DNA of 64,000 bases, from positions 142,308,998-142,372,997 of the forward strand of contig OY829326.1 in assembly GCA_963691655.1 (NCBI GenBank), in the 5' to 3' direction. The position numbers were made by a program, and so were the translations under genes. Below, one piece after another: positions 23,334 through 33,788 of the stretch. Within the stretch, counting starts at the first letter, position 1, and each line of letters starts with the position of its first letter. Origin of the DNA: Toxonevra muliebris (Eukaryota > Arthropoda > Insecta > Diptera > Pallopteridae). Under the pieces are notes generated by a model. The model did not search any database, was not told the origin of the DNA, and worked only from the letters and a program-made list of their open reading frames with translations.

Positions 23334-24240
23334 CGGTCTTTTTAACAAGAGCGTGTACGGCCTAAGTCTTTCAAAAAATGCCCCCATAAAAAAAAAAAAA
23401 AAAAAAAAATCCCTCATTATTTTTAAACATTTCTTTGTCCAATGCGCTGACATATCAATATACTGTCCAGTTACCAAAGTTTTGAGTAATTTCGTGGTAA
23501 GGCGAGGTCATATTATCTCTAGCTTTTCGGCGTACGATTGCGGCAAACACCGTCATTTTGACTTAATCTGTCGTTTCTATTGGACAATGCTCTTAGCATT
23601 TTTTCTGTTCATCTTAAGCTTAATAATTGCTCAAAAATTCACAATGTGGTTAGCATCTGAAGATTGAGAGGCGCAGTCCAAAATTCTTATCCAATTTTCC
23701 TCTTTTCACTTACAGCACAAGCGACTTTGCCCTACCCTCTTAAAACACTCAATTTCGATTTATTTTCCCTAACCACTTATTGGCAGAAGATAAGAGTCTA
23801 TACTGGTATTAATAGATTATGTACTGGATATTTAAATTTCTCGTTAACATGATTATCCTGTTGAAACTCTGTATTGAAAGCATCCAAAACATGAGCTCTT
23901 CCTGGATGCTTAACTAATCTCAGAACATCTTACTGCCCTTAATGGACAATGGACGTTTTATGGGCTTTGCCGTCCATAAAAAAGATTCGTCTGTAAAGGC
24001 CACATCGCTCCAATCATTATCCATCTGTTCGACAGCCCACTCCTGCCATTTTTTTGTTTGCTTTGTCGTCAGTAAGAGTTTAGTTATGGTAGCTCACAAT
24101 TCAATTTGGAATTCATTTAAACGACTTTGGATTATACTAAGGAATATATTAGTGATCTTCTGAGCAAGTTTTTGTTGGGCTACTTCAAGTGTAATTGTAG
24201 AATTGGCTTGAATTTTTCAAGATATTTGGAGCAGCTTCAG
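23334..24240 (-). mobile_element. Tc1-like transposon fragment, copy 1, with transposase remnant
   Basis: The terminus CGGTCTTTTTAACAAGAGCG starts at 23334 next to TA and matches CAGTCTTTTCAACAAGAGCG at 52869. Minus-strand translation gives, at 23960-24060, KKWQEWAVEQMDNDWSDV then AFTDESFL. This is a Tc1-type first catalytic aspartate block preceded by its usual tryptophan-rich approach. Stops and frameshifts break the rest. The far terminus was not found; TTAGG arrays begin about 150 bp beyond. The two copies are highly alike over 23350-23850 and 52885-53350. Confidence 0.75.
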
Positions 24241-24395
24241 TTATTGGAGCTGATTCGGTTTTGTCGTCTTCATTCAAATTTTTAAATGAGAAGTTTTTAG
24301 TGGAAAAATAACATTTAAGTATCTAAATATTTTAATGAAATTGTTTAACTCTTGTCAGATTTTACCTGCAGAAAAGTGTTGGTGGAGTCTGAAAG

Positions 24396-24484
24396 GGTTA
24401 GGTTAGGTTAGGTTAGGTTAGGTTAGGTTAGGTTAGGTTAGGTTAGGTTAGGTTAGGTTAGGTTAGATTAGGTTAGGTTAGGTT
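24396..24484 (+). repeat. Interstitial (TTAGG)n array 1
   Basis: About 18 consecutive GGTTA units, with one variant (TTAGATTA near 24465). TTAGG is the ancestral arthropod telomere repeat, which flies no longer use at telomeres. Here it is internal to the chromosome. Confidence 0.95.
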
Positions 24485-24581
24485 CACAGGGCTGAGCTCT
24501 AGGCTACTGTGAGGGTGAGAATGTCACGCACTGACTGGGTGGCTTTTTATGCTTTCCTCCTCGTTAAAAAAAAAAAAAAAA

Positions 24582-24622
24582 GTTAGGTTAGGTTAGGTTA
24601 AATTAGGTTAGGTTAGGTTAGA
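24582..24622 (+). repeat. Interstitial (TTAGG)n array 2
   Basis: About eight GGTTA units with one AAATTA variant, following an A-run at 24566-24581. It is separated from array 1 by about 97 bp of unique sequence. Confidence 0.9.
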
Positions 24623-24734
24623 CTGAGTTCCTTCTTAATCAAGGAGAATTTCTCGTTAGCGCAATAGCGTCTTTTTGATACCAATATCTCGGTTGTGATT
24701 TGTAATAGATAGAATAAAAGAACGAAATAAGAGA

Positions 24735-24955
24735 AAGCTTTATTGTTGCTCTGGTATAGCAGGACCCAAAAACCATTTTTTCTGATCACAAAACTTCAGC
24801 AGAGCATTTAATTTGGTGTTAGGGTCCTCCCCTATTTTATCGAGGAATGGTTTGCCTAAAGTTTCTACTTCTTCAGTGTCATGGCAACTGCGACAGAAGT
24901 CTCTCTGCCGATCGCCCAATGTCCCGTATATTTTTTAGAATCCTTTTATTCCACT
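24735..24955 (-). pseudogene. R1/LOA-like LINE C-terminal fragment
   Basis: The minus strand reads FCRSCHDTEEVET, a CxxC plus acidic stretch of the C-terminal zinc knuckle, then LGKPFLDKI and KLNALLKFCDQKKWF. This is the usual tail of R1-type ORF2 proteins. The H-C half of the knuckle is deleted. It abuts a different LINE at 24963, so two dead elements are joined here. Confidence 0.6.
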
Positions 24956-24962
24956 TGGGAAC

Positions 24963-25504
24963 TTAGGGCTTCACCAAACATTCCCATATTTTTCTATTCG
25001 CTGCCGTTCGACTGATACTATCCATCGCCATTGAGGTCTTATTTGTTTGTGAATAAGCTCTTGCCCCGTCAACCGCCATAACTCTGTGTTGCTTATGATA
25101 TTCGGCCAGAAGATTTTGCTTACGATGCGAAGGCATTTGTTCACGAACACTTGCAGTTTTTGCGTAATATAGTTTGAAACCAGCCATGTTTCGCTGCCGT
25201 ATAGCAATGTTGAATTTACGCATGCGTTGAAGATCCTCAGTTTGGTTTCTCTTGAAATCTGCGGACTTCTCCATACGCATTTGAGCCGCCCAAACTTTGA
25301 TCTAGCTTTGCGCAACCTACTTTCAGCATCTTCTTCTTCTCCTCCATTGGTTGAAGCTATGCTGCCGATGTTATAGAATATACTGCTGTTATTCGTGCGA
25401 TTTTCGCCTAGGAAAAAGATAAGAGTTGTTTGGATTTGGAAAAATTGTATTGAGGCTACATCATCTGATGTTGGATTGTATCGAAAAGTGCGAGGAAATA
25501 ACAC
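24963..25504 (-). pseudogene. RTE-like LINE C-terminal region
   Basis: An open minus-strand reading of 177 codons contains AESRLRKARSKFGRLK, then CVWRSPQISRETKLRIFNAC, LLYGSETW, and VNKCLRIVSKIFWP ahead of TELWRLTGQ. These blocks follow the RT domain in insect RTE-type ORF2 proteins. The same blocks occur on the + strand at 48090-48400 in a different copy. The RT catalytic part is absent. A frameshift near 24975 ends the reading. Confidence 0.75.
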
Positions 25505-26291
25505 CCCTAATACATTCTAAAAAAGTTAGAACATGTACCGACTGAGATGAGCCCAACGAGTAATCCCTGTCTCGCCAGGGCATCAGCACACCCGATTCCA
25601 CTAAAGTTCCTATGCAAAACATAAGTGTTAAATTAACTTGTTGGTCTAGTCTGACAAGGTATTACTTACACTCGACCACTAGTTTATATTTGGTAATGTT
25701 TGATTATGGTTTTGGCAGTCAGAGAAATAAATACTTTTGCAACTCACGGTACAGTTGCTATCTTATTGCATCTTCTGCTAAGAATATCTTAATTGAACTA
25801 GGTAAACGAAAAAAATTTGACATTTCTAAAGCACTAACTCAGTGTTAGAGTTTCGGGCTCGAGTTTCGGCTTACAGTTGGGTACGTTGATAATTCTTTAA
25901 AAATCTATCGGCTGGTTACCCTACAACAGGAACCATGTTTTTTTAATCCAGACTATTAACTATTATTTTTCATAGAGCCCGAAAAATTAATCTATCTCGG
26001 CATTGGCTTTGTCCAGTTTTGATCAGAAATTAATTATAACCAATCTTGTAAAAATAATAAATAAAACAAATAAAGATTTAGCTACTTTGTTGAAAATTAA
26101 ATTAAACATTACTTTCTTTTGAATTGTTAATTTTATTTTGTTTATCTAGATCAGTGGTCTTCAATCTATTTCGACGTGGAGTCCTTCGTTTTTAGAATAA
26201 ACTCTCTAATAAAAAATGTGGTTAGAACTTTAAACATATTCAAATTGATATTTTTGTTCGATTTTAAATAAAATATCAAACATAAATTATT
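25505..26291. other. Non-coding stretch
   Basis: No coding resemblance. TTTCGGGCTC near 25851 and GAGCCCGAAA near 25975 form a short inverted repeat about 125 bp apart, possibly the ends of a small foldback unit. Confidence 0.4.
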
Positions 26292-26645
26292 TGATAGTTT
26301 TTAGGAGACTATGAAAATTAAATCTAGTGGTTAATTTTCAAAGTCATGACTTAAGTTCATGTCAATTTCGTTATTTGAAGTTATATATAAACAGGTTAAT
26401 AAACAAATGTAGTCATCACAACAACAATGTATATAGAGACGGGCAAATCAGACGGCCGTTTCGGAATCCGCCACAATTCGTCATCAGTGATCTTAGTGAT
26501 AGTTCTTAATCTTTCAATATCCCATATAAGCTACTAATATTTGAAATCATAACCCAGAATTATGGATTTGATTCCAAATATCTTCACTGAATAGAGATAT
26601 TGAAAGAAACTACCACTACCGTTCTATATACTTATGTTGTTGTTT
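26292..26645. repeat. Dispersed 355-bp repeat, copy A
   Basis: Nearly identical to 29189-29543, and partly repeated, reversed, at 61170-61245. Copies start TGATAGTTTTT and end GTTGTTGTTT. Both hold a 60-codon ORF on +, but its conservation only follows from DNA identity and nothing suggests a protein. The minus strand carries a hammerhead-like core (see separate entry). Confidence 0.85.
26438..26487 (-). ncRNA. Hammerhead-ribozyme-like core, copy A (one stem base changed)
   Basis: Minus strand: CTGATGA, then a short hairpin region, then GAAAC, a helix III region and GTC. Compared with copy B the first base of helix II is C instead of G, which would give a C-C mismatch next to the core. Probably weakened. 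Confidence 0.4.
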
Positions 26646-29012
26646 ATTTGAATTTGAAAATGAACTCACTACATATTCCTGTAGAGTGCTTAGAAAATTT
26701 AGTGGGTACCTAGGGTTCCATAGAGCACAGTTTTAAAATTAATAATCTAGATCAAGGTAAGCGGAGATGTTTAGGTGAAGAAATGGTTCATGGTTTTGTG
26801 AGTCCAGTGCCAGAAACCGTTTTGAAATTTCGAATACTCCGCGTGAGCTGAAAATTGTTTTTCTTCTTCTTCTTCTTCTTGAGCTAATTCTTTTTTTCCC
26901 CAATTCACCGACAGATTTCTGCCTGTATAAACTAAAAAAAGAAACAAAAAAAAACATCTTAGTTTATATGTCAAGAAGATAAGGGAAAATATAAAATTTG
27001 GAGGAAAATCTCCTAAGATTTTAAAATTTCCATAACACTCTTCAGGAGTAATCAAGCAACAATCGGTCCTGAAGCCTCATCGCAGACAAGGCGATTATAA
27101 CATTATGGTAAGAAAGCACAAAAATATTCATATGAATGAATAGAAGTTAAAAATCTAATAAATCCTAAGTACTTGATTTTTTAAAGAATCAAGTTTTACT
27201 AATTCTCTTTTACACTGATATAAAATCAATTATACCAGCAAAAATAAAACAGAATTAATATTCCTTTGAAAAGTATGCAATATTTCAACACCCACTGGGA
27301 GGTGTCTCTACAACAACTACTTTTGAGAAATAAAAAAAAATATCTTTCTGCAATTAACCAAAGAAATTCTAAAGAGTTTCCTGCAAAAATTTTTCAATTA
27401 TGTCATTTTGTTTATTTTTTTTTTTTTTTTTTTTTTTGGAAAAACGCGACATGTGGTGATTTTTGATGAGGTTGACGCATTTTAATTATCACAGTTAAGT
27501 TCTACTTGTATGTCGTTAAAAATGGTAAGTGATGATTAACTTTTTTTTGACGATGCAAAACAAAAAATCACAAATTCACATCACTGTTCAACTCATCATT
27601 ATTTCAAATTCACAATTATTGAAATATTTGACATGAAAGGGGAAAACGAAAATTCAATCTTTGTGATTTTTTGTGAGATTTTTGTTTTTGTTTCAGAAAT
27701 AATTTTTAATTAAGCTAAAGTGGGTGTTACACGCCGAGCTATGTGTTTTTTTTCTCCTAACAAAAACTGCACTTTTTTGAATGCGATTTTGCATACGTTG
27801 CATTGAAATTAAGAAAGGGGTTTGTATTTTAGGTTTTGTATGCCTGCGTGTATAGTAAGTAGTAGAAATCAAGGATATATATTGAGTAAATAAAGTAAAT
27901 TTTAAATGTTCTAAAATCGATAAACTGAAGTTGATTTTTATAATTCTAAAATGAATTTGATAGTTCTGAAAAACTGTTTTAATTCAATTTACTCGAATGG
28001 TCGATCAAGTTGAAATATCTCGACGTCCACTAGCTAGGTAACTGCCAGAACCACGAATGTAAAAGTTGTTGTTTTGTGAAATAAATCAATATTTTGAACA
28101 TTTGAGGTTTACAATTAAGATTATTTGATTACGATTACTCATAGATTTATTCTAGATTTCAAAACATATTTACCTTAAAAAGCGAAAACTAAAATCTTTA
28201 AAAAAAATGGGGTTGTAAGCCTAAAATTATCATAATTAAATTAAAAACTAGTACAGATCGGAAAGGTTCAGTCGAAGTCAATGCTAACAATTGTAAAATT
28301 TATTAATAAACATTTTCTAATTATATATTGAAGTTTATATGTATTTTTTCAATTATAAAAACAAAATGACGATGTACAGCACTTGGGACCAATAACACTT
28401 TTTTTTAAGTTACCAATCAACACCCAGTAGTAATGGGCATATAGAACCAAATTTAAATTTATTGTTATAGAAGTACACAAATTTGTCATTAGTTTCGAAA
28501 ACAAAATTTTACTTTCGACGAAGCAATCGAGCTTAGTATGTTTATAAAAACCTTAACCGTAAAAAAAATCTGTGTACTTCGTTGGATAATCTTTTTGAAA
28601 AGCTACATTTAAAATTTCAAGTCAATTTGATAAAAATTGTTTAAGTTCTACAGGGTGTTAATTTCAAAAACTTGGTGTCGAGAAAATTACCATTTACAAT
28701 CATTTTTCTATATGAAATTTTAAAGATATCGACTAGTTAATTTTTTAGTCTTTAGCCAACACTAAATAACTGCCTTTCCAAGTTTAAATCATTCGCACTC
28801 AGGTTTTTTCTGTACGATGTAGTGCTGCGCCTAGAGGGGTTTGCTGCATTCGCGATTGAGCTCTCCGATCCACAGAAGACCGTTAAATCATCATTGTAGG
28901 TGATTAAAAAGATGCCAATGGCTGTTTACACATGGAGAACGCGCACGAAACGTCAGTTCTACGATTAGACTGGTTTAAAATTGCTTGAAATCATTCATTT
29001 GGTCATTTAAGC
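26646..29012. other. Non-coding stretch
   Basis: A TTC-type run (26864-26880) and a long T-run (27417-27437) are visible. No element termini or protein resemblance could be supported in this 2.4-kb stretch. Confidence 0.45.
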
Positions 29013-29188
29013 TAATAGTGCGGGCACACGAAAGTGAATTTCAGGCAAATTAGCATTTCATTGAAATGCGTCAAAAACTGTCAAATGAAATTTTCTTGAA
29101 ATGCAGAAAGTAATAAGCAAACACAAGGTTGTAAAAAAAGGAAAAATTTAAGATCTGTTACATTTTTTGTAGACATTTTCGATATTCA

Positions 29189-29543
29189 TGATAGTTTTTT
29201 AGGAGACTATGAAAATTAAATCTAGTGGTTAATTTTCAAAGTCATGACTTAAGTTCATGTCAATTTCGTTATTTGAAGTTATATATAAACAGGTTGATAA
29301 ACAAATGTAGTCATCACAACAACAATGTATATAGAGACGGGCAAATCAGACGGCCGTTTCGGAATCCGGCACAATTCCTCATCAGTGATCTTAGTGATAG
29401 TTCTTAATTTTTCAATATCCTATATAAGCTACTAATATTTAAAATCATAATCCAGAATTACAGATTTGATTCCAAATATCTTCACTGAATAGAGATATTG
29501 AAAGAAACTACCACTACCGTTCTATATACTTATGTTGTTGTTT
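29189..29543. repeat. Dispersed 355-bp repeat, copy B
   Basis: Nearly identical to 26292-26645 and lying inside the MITE 29016-29833. It therefore inserted after that MITE did, or the MITE carried it. Confidence 0.85.
29336..29385 (-). ncRNA. Hammerhead-ribozyme-like core, copy B
   Basis: Read on the minus strand from 29385: CTGATGA (core), GGAAT-N8-ATTCC (perfect 5-bp helix II with G-C next to the core), GAAA (core), then ACGG and CCGT pairing as helix III around a C-C mismatch, and the cleavage triplet GTC at 29338-29336. All catalytic-core positions of the hammerhead consensus are present. Flanking sequence does not form an obvious adjacent helix I; the only 9-base complement to the bases after GTC (TCTATATAC) is about 150-190 nt upstream (GTATATAGA). 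Cleavage is therefore unproven. Hammerheads are known in Penelope-like and other short retroelements. Confidence 0.5.
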
Positions 29544-29836
29544 TTTTCCCCATTTTTTAATATTTATTAAGTGAAAAAATAAAATAACGGAATCGGAGAG
29601 TAACTCATTTTCATTCCTTCAATTATTCATAATTGCTATATAACTTCTTGGTGTCCAAATCCAATTGAAAGGCAATATTTTTTGTTATTTTTATTTACTC
29701 AAAACAAACACAAAAATTCTTCTTCTTTCTCCAAACTGTCAAAAAACGAATTTGAAATTCCTTTTTTGTCGTGCGTTCACCTAAATTTGAAATTCAGAAT
29801 TTCAACGAAATTCACTCGCGTGTGTCCGCACTATAA

Positions 29837-30328
29837 TGAAATAAATTAAAAAAAAAAATTCGATGAATTAGGAAGACTAATTTTTTAGGCTGAAAATTGA
29901 CTAACTTTATTTAATTTTTTTCTTTCTTTTATTCTATAAGATTGGAACTTTTCGCATATTAAAACTTCATTATAAAATTTGTTTTTTTTTTTTTTCTTTT
30001 GAGCTCCGTTTTTCTGGTAAAGGGCGTCAAAGTCGGCATCTAAAAAACAAAAGCGAGTTAGTACTGAAGCGTTTTTCTAAAAAAAAAAATGTTTCTGAAA
30101 TTTTTAGCAGCCGTTTTTTTTTTAAACGTGGGTTTCTTTTTATTATTTTTTTAAATGCGTGGCATGTTTTTTACTTTTTATAATTCAATTTAATATCTCA
30201 TAAAATAAGCAAGCAAAAAAAAATATACTTGGGCGAATTTCAGCCTTAAAAGTTAGGAAGACCTATAAATCAAACGTCGTAATATAATGATTCTTGAATC
30301 ATTTGATTGAAATGTTAACTGGGCCTAA
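29837..30328. other. Non-coding spacer
   Basis: T-rich with A- and T-runs. Nothing recognisable. Confidence 0.4.
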
Positions 30329-30724
30329 TAGTGTGTTCACATTTTCGATGCCCAAAATTCGATTTTCAGAAAAAACGTTCAGACGGCATTTGATTTTTCA
30401 TCTGTCAATTTTTATTTTCATTTTTTTGAGATCATTTACGCTTTTTACAAATAACTAATGTCATGTTTGGCAGATGCCAAAAAAAAAATACTAAATATTG
30501 TAATAGAGGGAATATTGTTGTAGCATTTTCTCAATTCTCTCAGAAACACAGAGTTGCATAGCGACAAATCATAGTCAAAAATCGTTTTTCGTTGAAAATC
30601 GGCTGAAAATCAGATTTTCATTTGGCAATTGTTCTATGACGAAAATTCAATTTTCAAGGGATTTTCAGCAAAAATCGATTTTGGACACCAAAATCAAATT
30701 TTCAGCCACCATGTAATCATACTA
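30329..30724. mobile_element. Second TAGTG-type MITE-like unit
   Basis: The left end TAGTGTGTTCACAT and the reversed right end TAGTATGATTACAT match at 11 of 14, and both ends are followed by repeated AAAATTCGATTTTC-like units facing inward. It is 396 bp and non-coding. It resembles the element at 29016 in its first bases, so both may belong to one superfamily. Confidence 0.6.
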
Positions 30725-31259
30725 CAAGCTAAGTTTTTCTAAAATCGTATTTTTGAGATAATTTCGAACAAAGTACACATTCATTTTGGTTTTAGTTAAA
30801 AGGCCGGATATTTTTGGCTGGAACAGAAAACATCGTATAGCTATCGGGTTCCAAAATGGAGTGCTTGATTACACAGACCTGCGAAAATATGTCTGAATTA
30901 TCTGAATTCTAATATTGTGCAATTTACGTAGAGTTTGAGCTTTAACACCCCCCTCGACCGGTGCTGAAAATTTCATATATTTATTCATTTTGATTGTTGG
31001 TCAAAAAAATTTTTGAGTCAAGAATCCGCCTAGTGAATTCCAGTCACACCAAAATCGGAATTTAACATTTTAAGTTTAGGGTTTCTTAGATTAGAAATTG
31101 TAATTTATGCCAAGATCGGTTCAAAAACTTTTTTAGTTCCATTCACTAGGTAAATTATAGTAGTTTATAATGTAACTAACAAAATCAATGTTAAATTTGT
31201 TTCTCTATTTTATAAGCGAAAAAATAAATAACAATTATTAATTAATTAATAATTACGCA
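30725..31259. other. Non-coding spacer
   Basis: No coding or element signal was recognised. Confidence 0.4.
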
Positions 31260-31560
31260 AAGCAGAGAAGATCTTCTAAGTCCTTCACATTCAGATCTAA
31301 CGGCTGCTGGACTTGCATCGGAAAATGCATGCTTCTCTCAAGTAGATAGGGGCATCAGAACGAATCGAGGAAAATTAAAGCTGCTTACAACAGCAAACTG
31401 ATTTCATATATCAATCCAAGTAGACTGTAGGGAGGAAGGCTCTCATTCCACTGTAATTTTTCCTTCCTAGGAGTTTGAAGAAATATTTTCGTTTTGGTGA
31501 TGACAGGTGAAATCAAACCGAGCAGGTCGTAAAACCTAGCAATTGTAGATGAAACAGAAC
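31260..31560 (-). pseudogene. BEL/Pao-type LTR retrotransposon pol remnant
   Basis: From about 31556 down, the minus strand reads SSTIARFYDLLGLISPVIT, then KIFLQ and LQWNESLP. This matches the conserved block in Pao-type pol (IARxYDPLGxLxP, then a K...Q helix and the LxWDexLP phrase), just after the RT. A frameshift follows near 31430 and the reading dissolves. No LTRs, protease or integrase were found. Only this short internal piece survives. Confidence 0.6.
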
Positions 31561-31673
31561 GTTATCCGCCCATTTTCCATTAAGGACATAACAATTTTAT
31601 CTATTAATAAAACACAGTGTTTTTCGAGATATTGAGTTAAAATTTATTATGGGTATAGTGCAGGCATTACATT
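31561..31673. other. Spacer, possible 3' untranslated part of the next element
   Basis: Contains CACAGTGTTTTTCGAGATAT near 31613, which may be a transposon terminus. Its partner was not identified. Confidence 0.3.
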
Positions 31674-32183
31674 TTATGAATGAAATTCGATTTCGGTCAT
31701 ATGACCACCACGAGCCCGTTCACAGCAATCGATTCTTTGGCCCCAATTTTCCACCACTCTCGCACACATTTCGAACGGAACGTTGACAATTTTGCGTTTG
31801 ATATTGTCTTTGAGCTCACCTAAAGTTGCTGGCTTTTTGGCATAGACCAGTGACTTAATATAGCCCCATAAAAAGAAACCCAATCGCGTTAGATCGCATG
31901 AATGAGGCGGCCATTCCACCGGACCATTTCTCGAGATAACACGTCCACCGAATTTGCCTTTCAATAAATCGATTGTGATGCATGCTGTGTGGCTAGTGGC
32001 ACCGTCTTGTTCATCCAATTCTGGTCACAAATAATCTTCCAACATAACACGATAGCGCTCTCCATTGACGGTATTATGACCGAAAATTGGAGTAAGCACT
32101 CTTAAAGTGGCAACCACCGATTCAGAATTTCGGTAGTAATTTTTCATAATTTCCAAACGTTGCTGGTTCGTGAACTTAACCAT
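31674..32183 (-). pseudogene. DD41D (rosa-like) mariner transposase, internally deleted
   Basis: The N-terminus is at 32183 (MVKFTNQQRLEIMKNYYRNS), and within about 35 residues it jumps to NTVNGERYRVML, which belongs near the second catalytic block. Roughly 150 residues including the first aspartate block are therefore missing. After a stop it continues QDGATSHTA (second D), then CDLTRLGFFLWGY, where the third D is changed to G. I count 41 residues between the second D and that position, which is the rosa-type DD41D spacing. It ends at 31674 (...EIEFHS). This is a non-functional deletion derivative. Confidence 0.75.
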
Positions 32184-32471
32184 GATGAAAATGTTGACTT
32201 TAACTAAGCTTTTGACATTGACAGTTCATTAAAAAAGTTTAAAGGTGCGTTCATATAAAGATACGAAATTGTTATGTCCCTAATGGAAAACACTTTAGGT
32301 AAGAGTTTTGTTCTAATAATTTTAAGTATCGAAACGAAAATATTAATAGTTTCCAATGAAACTAGTAAAAACTTGTTTGTAGTTTTTTGTAAACGGTACA
32401 AAACAGCTGAAAATTTACCTTAATTGCACTTTTAGGATAAGATTCCCCATTTTGGATTCAGCGCACAAATG
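32184..32471. other. Spacer between two elements
   Basis: Probably includes the 5' end of the DD41D element. No coding sequence. Confidence 0.35.
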
Positions 32472-32473
32472 TA

Positions 32474-33788
32474 GGGAAGTGTACTTGGGTATGAGTCAGC
32501 ACCAGGTATGACACTTGCTGGGATATTGGTGACATTGTTAAAGGTACTGATATGGACCTAACAGTTTTATCAATGCCTTCCGATACAATACCAACAGTTC
32601 CAGTTTTAAAACAGCGCTATACAATACAAATTCCAGAAGCCCAAACTTGGCTTTTGCCGGGACCTGGGACGGGAGTTGATTGTAAGCGTATTTTCACTGA
32701 CGGCTCCAGAACAGAACTCGGTTCGGGTTCTGGGGTCTTTATTGAAAATGATGGAGTGCACCTTCACTTTTCCCTTGGGTTGTATACTTCTGTTCTTCAA
32801 GCAGAAATTTTTGCAATCATCAAGGCAATAGACCATGTTATTGATAATGGTTGGAGAGAAAGGAGTATCTGTGTATTTAGTGACAGTCAGGCTGCGCTTA
32901 AATCCTTGCTTAATCATCTAACCACGTCTAAGCCAGTTTTTGTGGTAACACCGGAGGGAATAGATGTATTGCTTGTATCAGCTGCAAACATCGTGTGTGA
33001 AAATCGATCACGAAAACTTTTTTTGATTTTTTCCAAAGTGATATATTTTCGAGTGAATGAATTAAAAAAAAGTGAGTGTAATGCATTAGCATTTAGTGTT
33101 TTTCGTAAATTTTTCGACCCAATTTTGGATTATGCCAATATATGGTTGGAAACATTATTTTTTTTTGTTATTCCAAAAATGGCATTATTTTCCGGGTATG
33201 AGAGACAGTATATCACCGGGTATGAGACACCACTTAACTATTGTTTTGATCCAATTTTTTTATATTTTTAGCCATGTCAACCCCAAAAAATAAAATCGCC
33301 CATGAAACGAATAACATGCAAGCGTCTTGTTCATTTAAAGTGTGCAAAGATTTGCGATAGCGATTTGGTTTGAGAAGACGATGACTAAGAGGAAAATGAT
33401 GAATAAAAGCTACTATTTCTTTTTATCTTAGCCACTGAAAGGGCTGCAAAATAAATAAATTTATTAGTATGTTTGTTGACTAGATTACTTTATATAACAA
33501 ACAATATCTAAATAAATTTATGTTTATGAATAGTTATGGTGTTTTTACTGCATATTTTCCAATTTTTATTGGATTTTTGTAGGTGTCTCATACCCGGGCT
33601 CAAATTTTTTTCCTCAGAAAATAGGTCATAATATTTTGCGTGCCGAATCACTATACTTTTTTCAGATAAAAATTTTATTTTTATTTTCATTACCTTTCCG
33701 ACAGTTTTATATACTCATCCCATTTATTTAACCAGTGAAAATTTATGGCTCAAAAACAAACCCCATCTCATACCCGCGAACACTTCTT
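32474..33788. mobile_element. DNA element with repeated GGGTATGAG motif
   Basis: Ends are GGGAAGTGTACTTGGGTATG (32474) and, reversed, AAGAAGTGTTCGCGGGTATG (to 33788), with TA on both sides. The motif GGGTATGAG occurs at 32487, 33194 and 33218 on + and reversed at 33587 and 33767. The copies at 33216-33231 and 33582-33597 share 16 bases inverted. Such terminal and internal motifs look like transposase-binding sites. No transposase was recognised. Confidence 0.6.
32552..32935 (+). pseudogene. LINE RNase H fragment inside the GGGTATGAG element
   Basis: The open reading contains FTDGSRTELGSG (first catalytic D), VLQAEIFAI (catalytic E) and VFSDSQAALKSL (second D). These are the three acidic blocks of a LINE-type RNase H1, in order and with normal spacing. 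The last part of the domain, with its final D/H, is missing: after SLLNHLTTSKP (about 32935) the sequence has no RNase H resemblance. The upstream part (32552-32640) resembles the linker before RNase H. It is unusual that the fragment is uninterrupted by stops. R1/LOA-like by resemblance. Confidence 0.75.

Larger units (their letters stand above)
29016..29833. mobile_element. TAGTG-ended non-autonomous DNA element (MITE-like)
   Basis: The left end TAGTGCGGGCACACGAAAGT (29016) and the reversed right end TAGTGCGGACACACGCGAGT (to 29833) match at 17 of 20. TAA stands outside both (29013-29015, 29834-29836), a candidate 3-bp target duplication. No transposase is present. It encloses repeat copy B (29189-29543). 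Confidence 0.75.

Noticed and set aside
24396..24622. A true telomere end
   Set aside because: The arrays are short, imperfect and flanked on both sides by ordinary sequence and dead elements.
26327..26509. 60-codon ORF found almost identically at 29225-29407
   Set aside because: The identity follows from the DNA repeat as a whole; non-coding parts are just as alike, and the reading has no domain.
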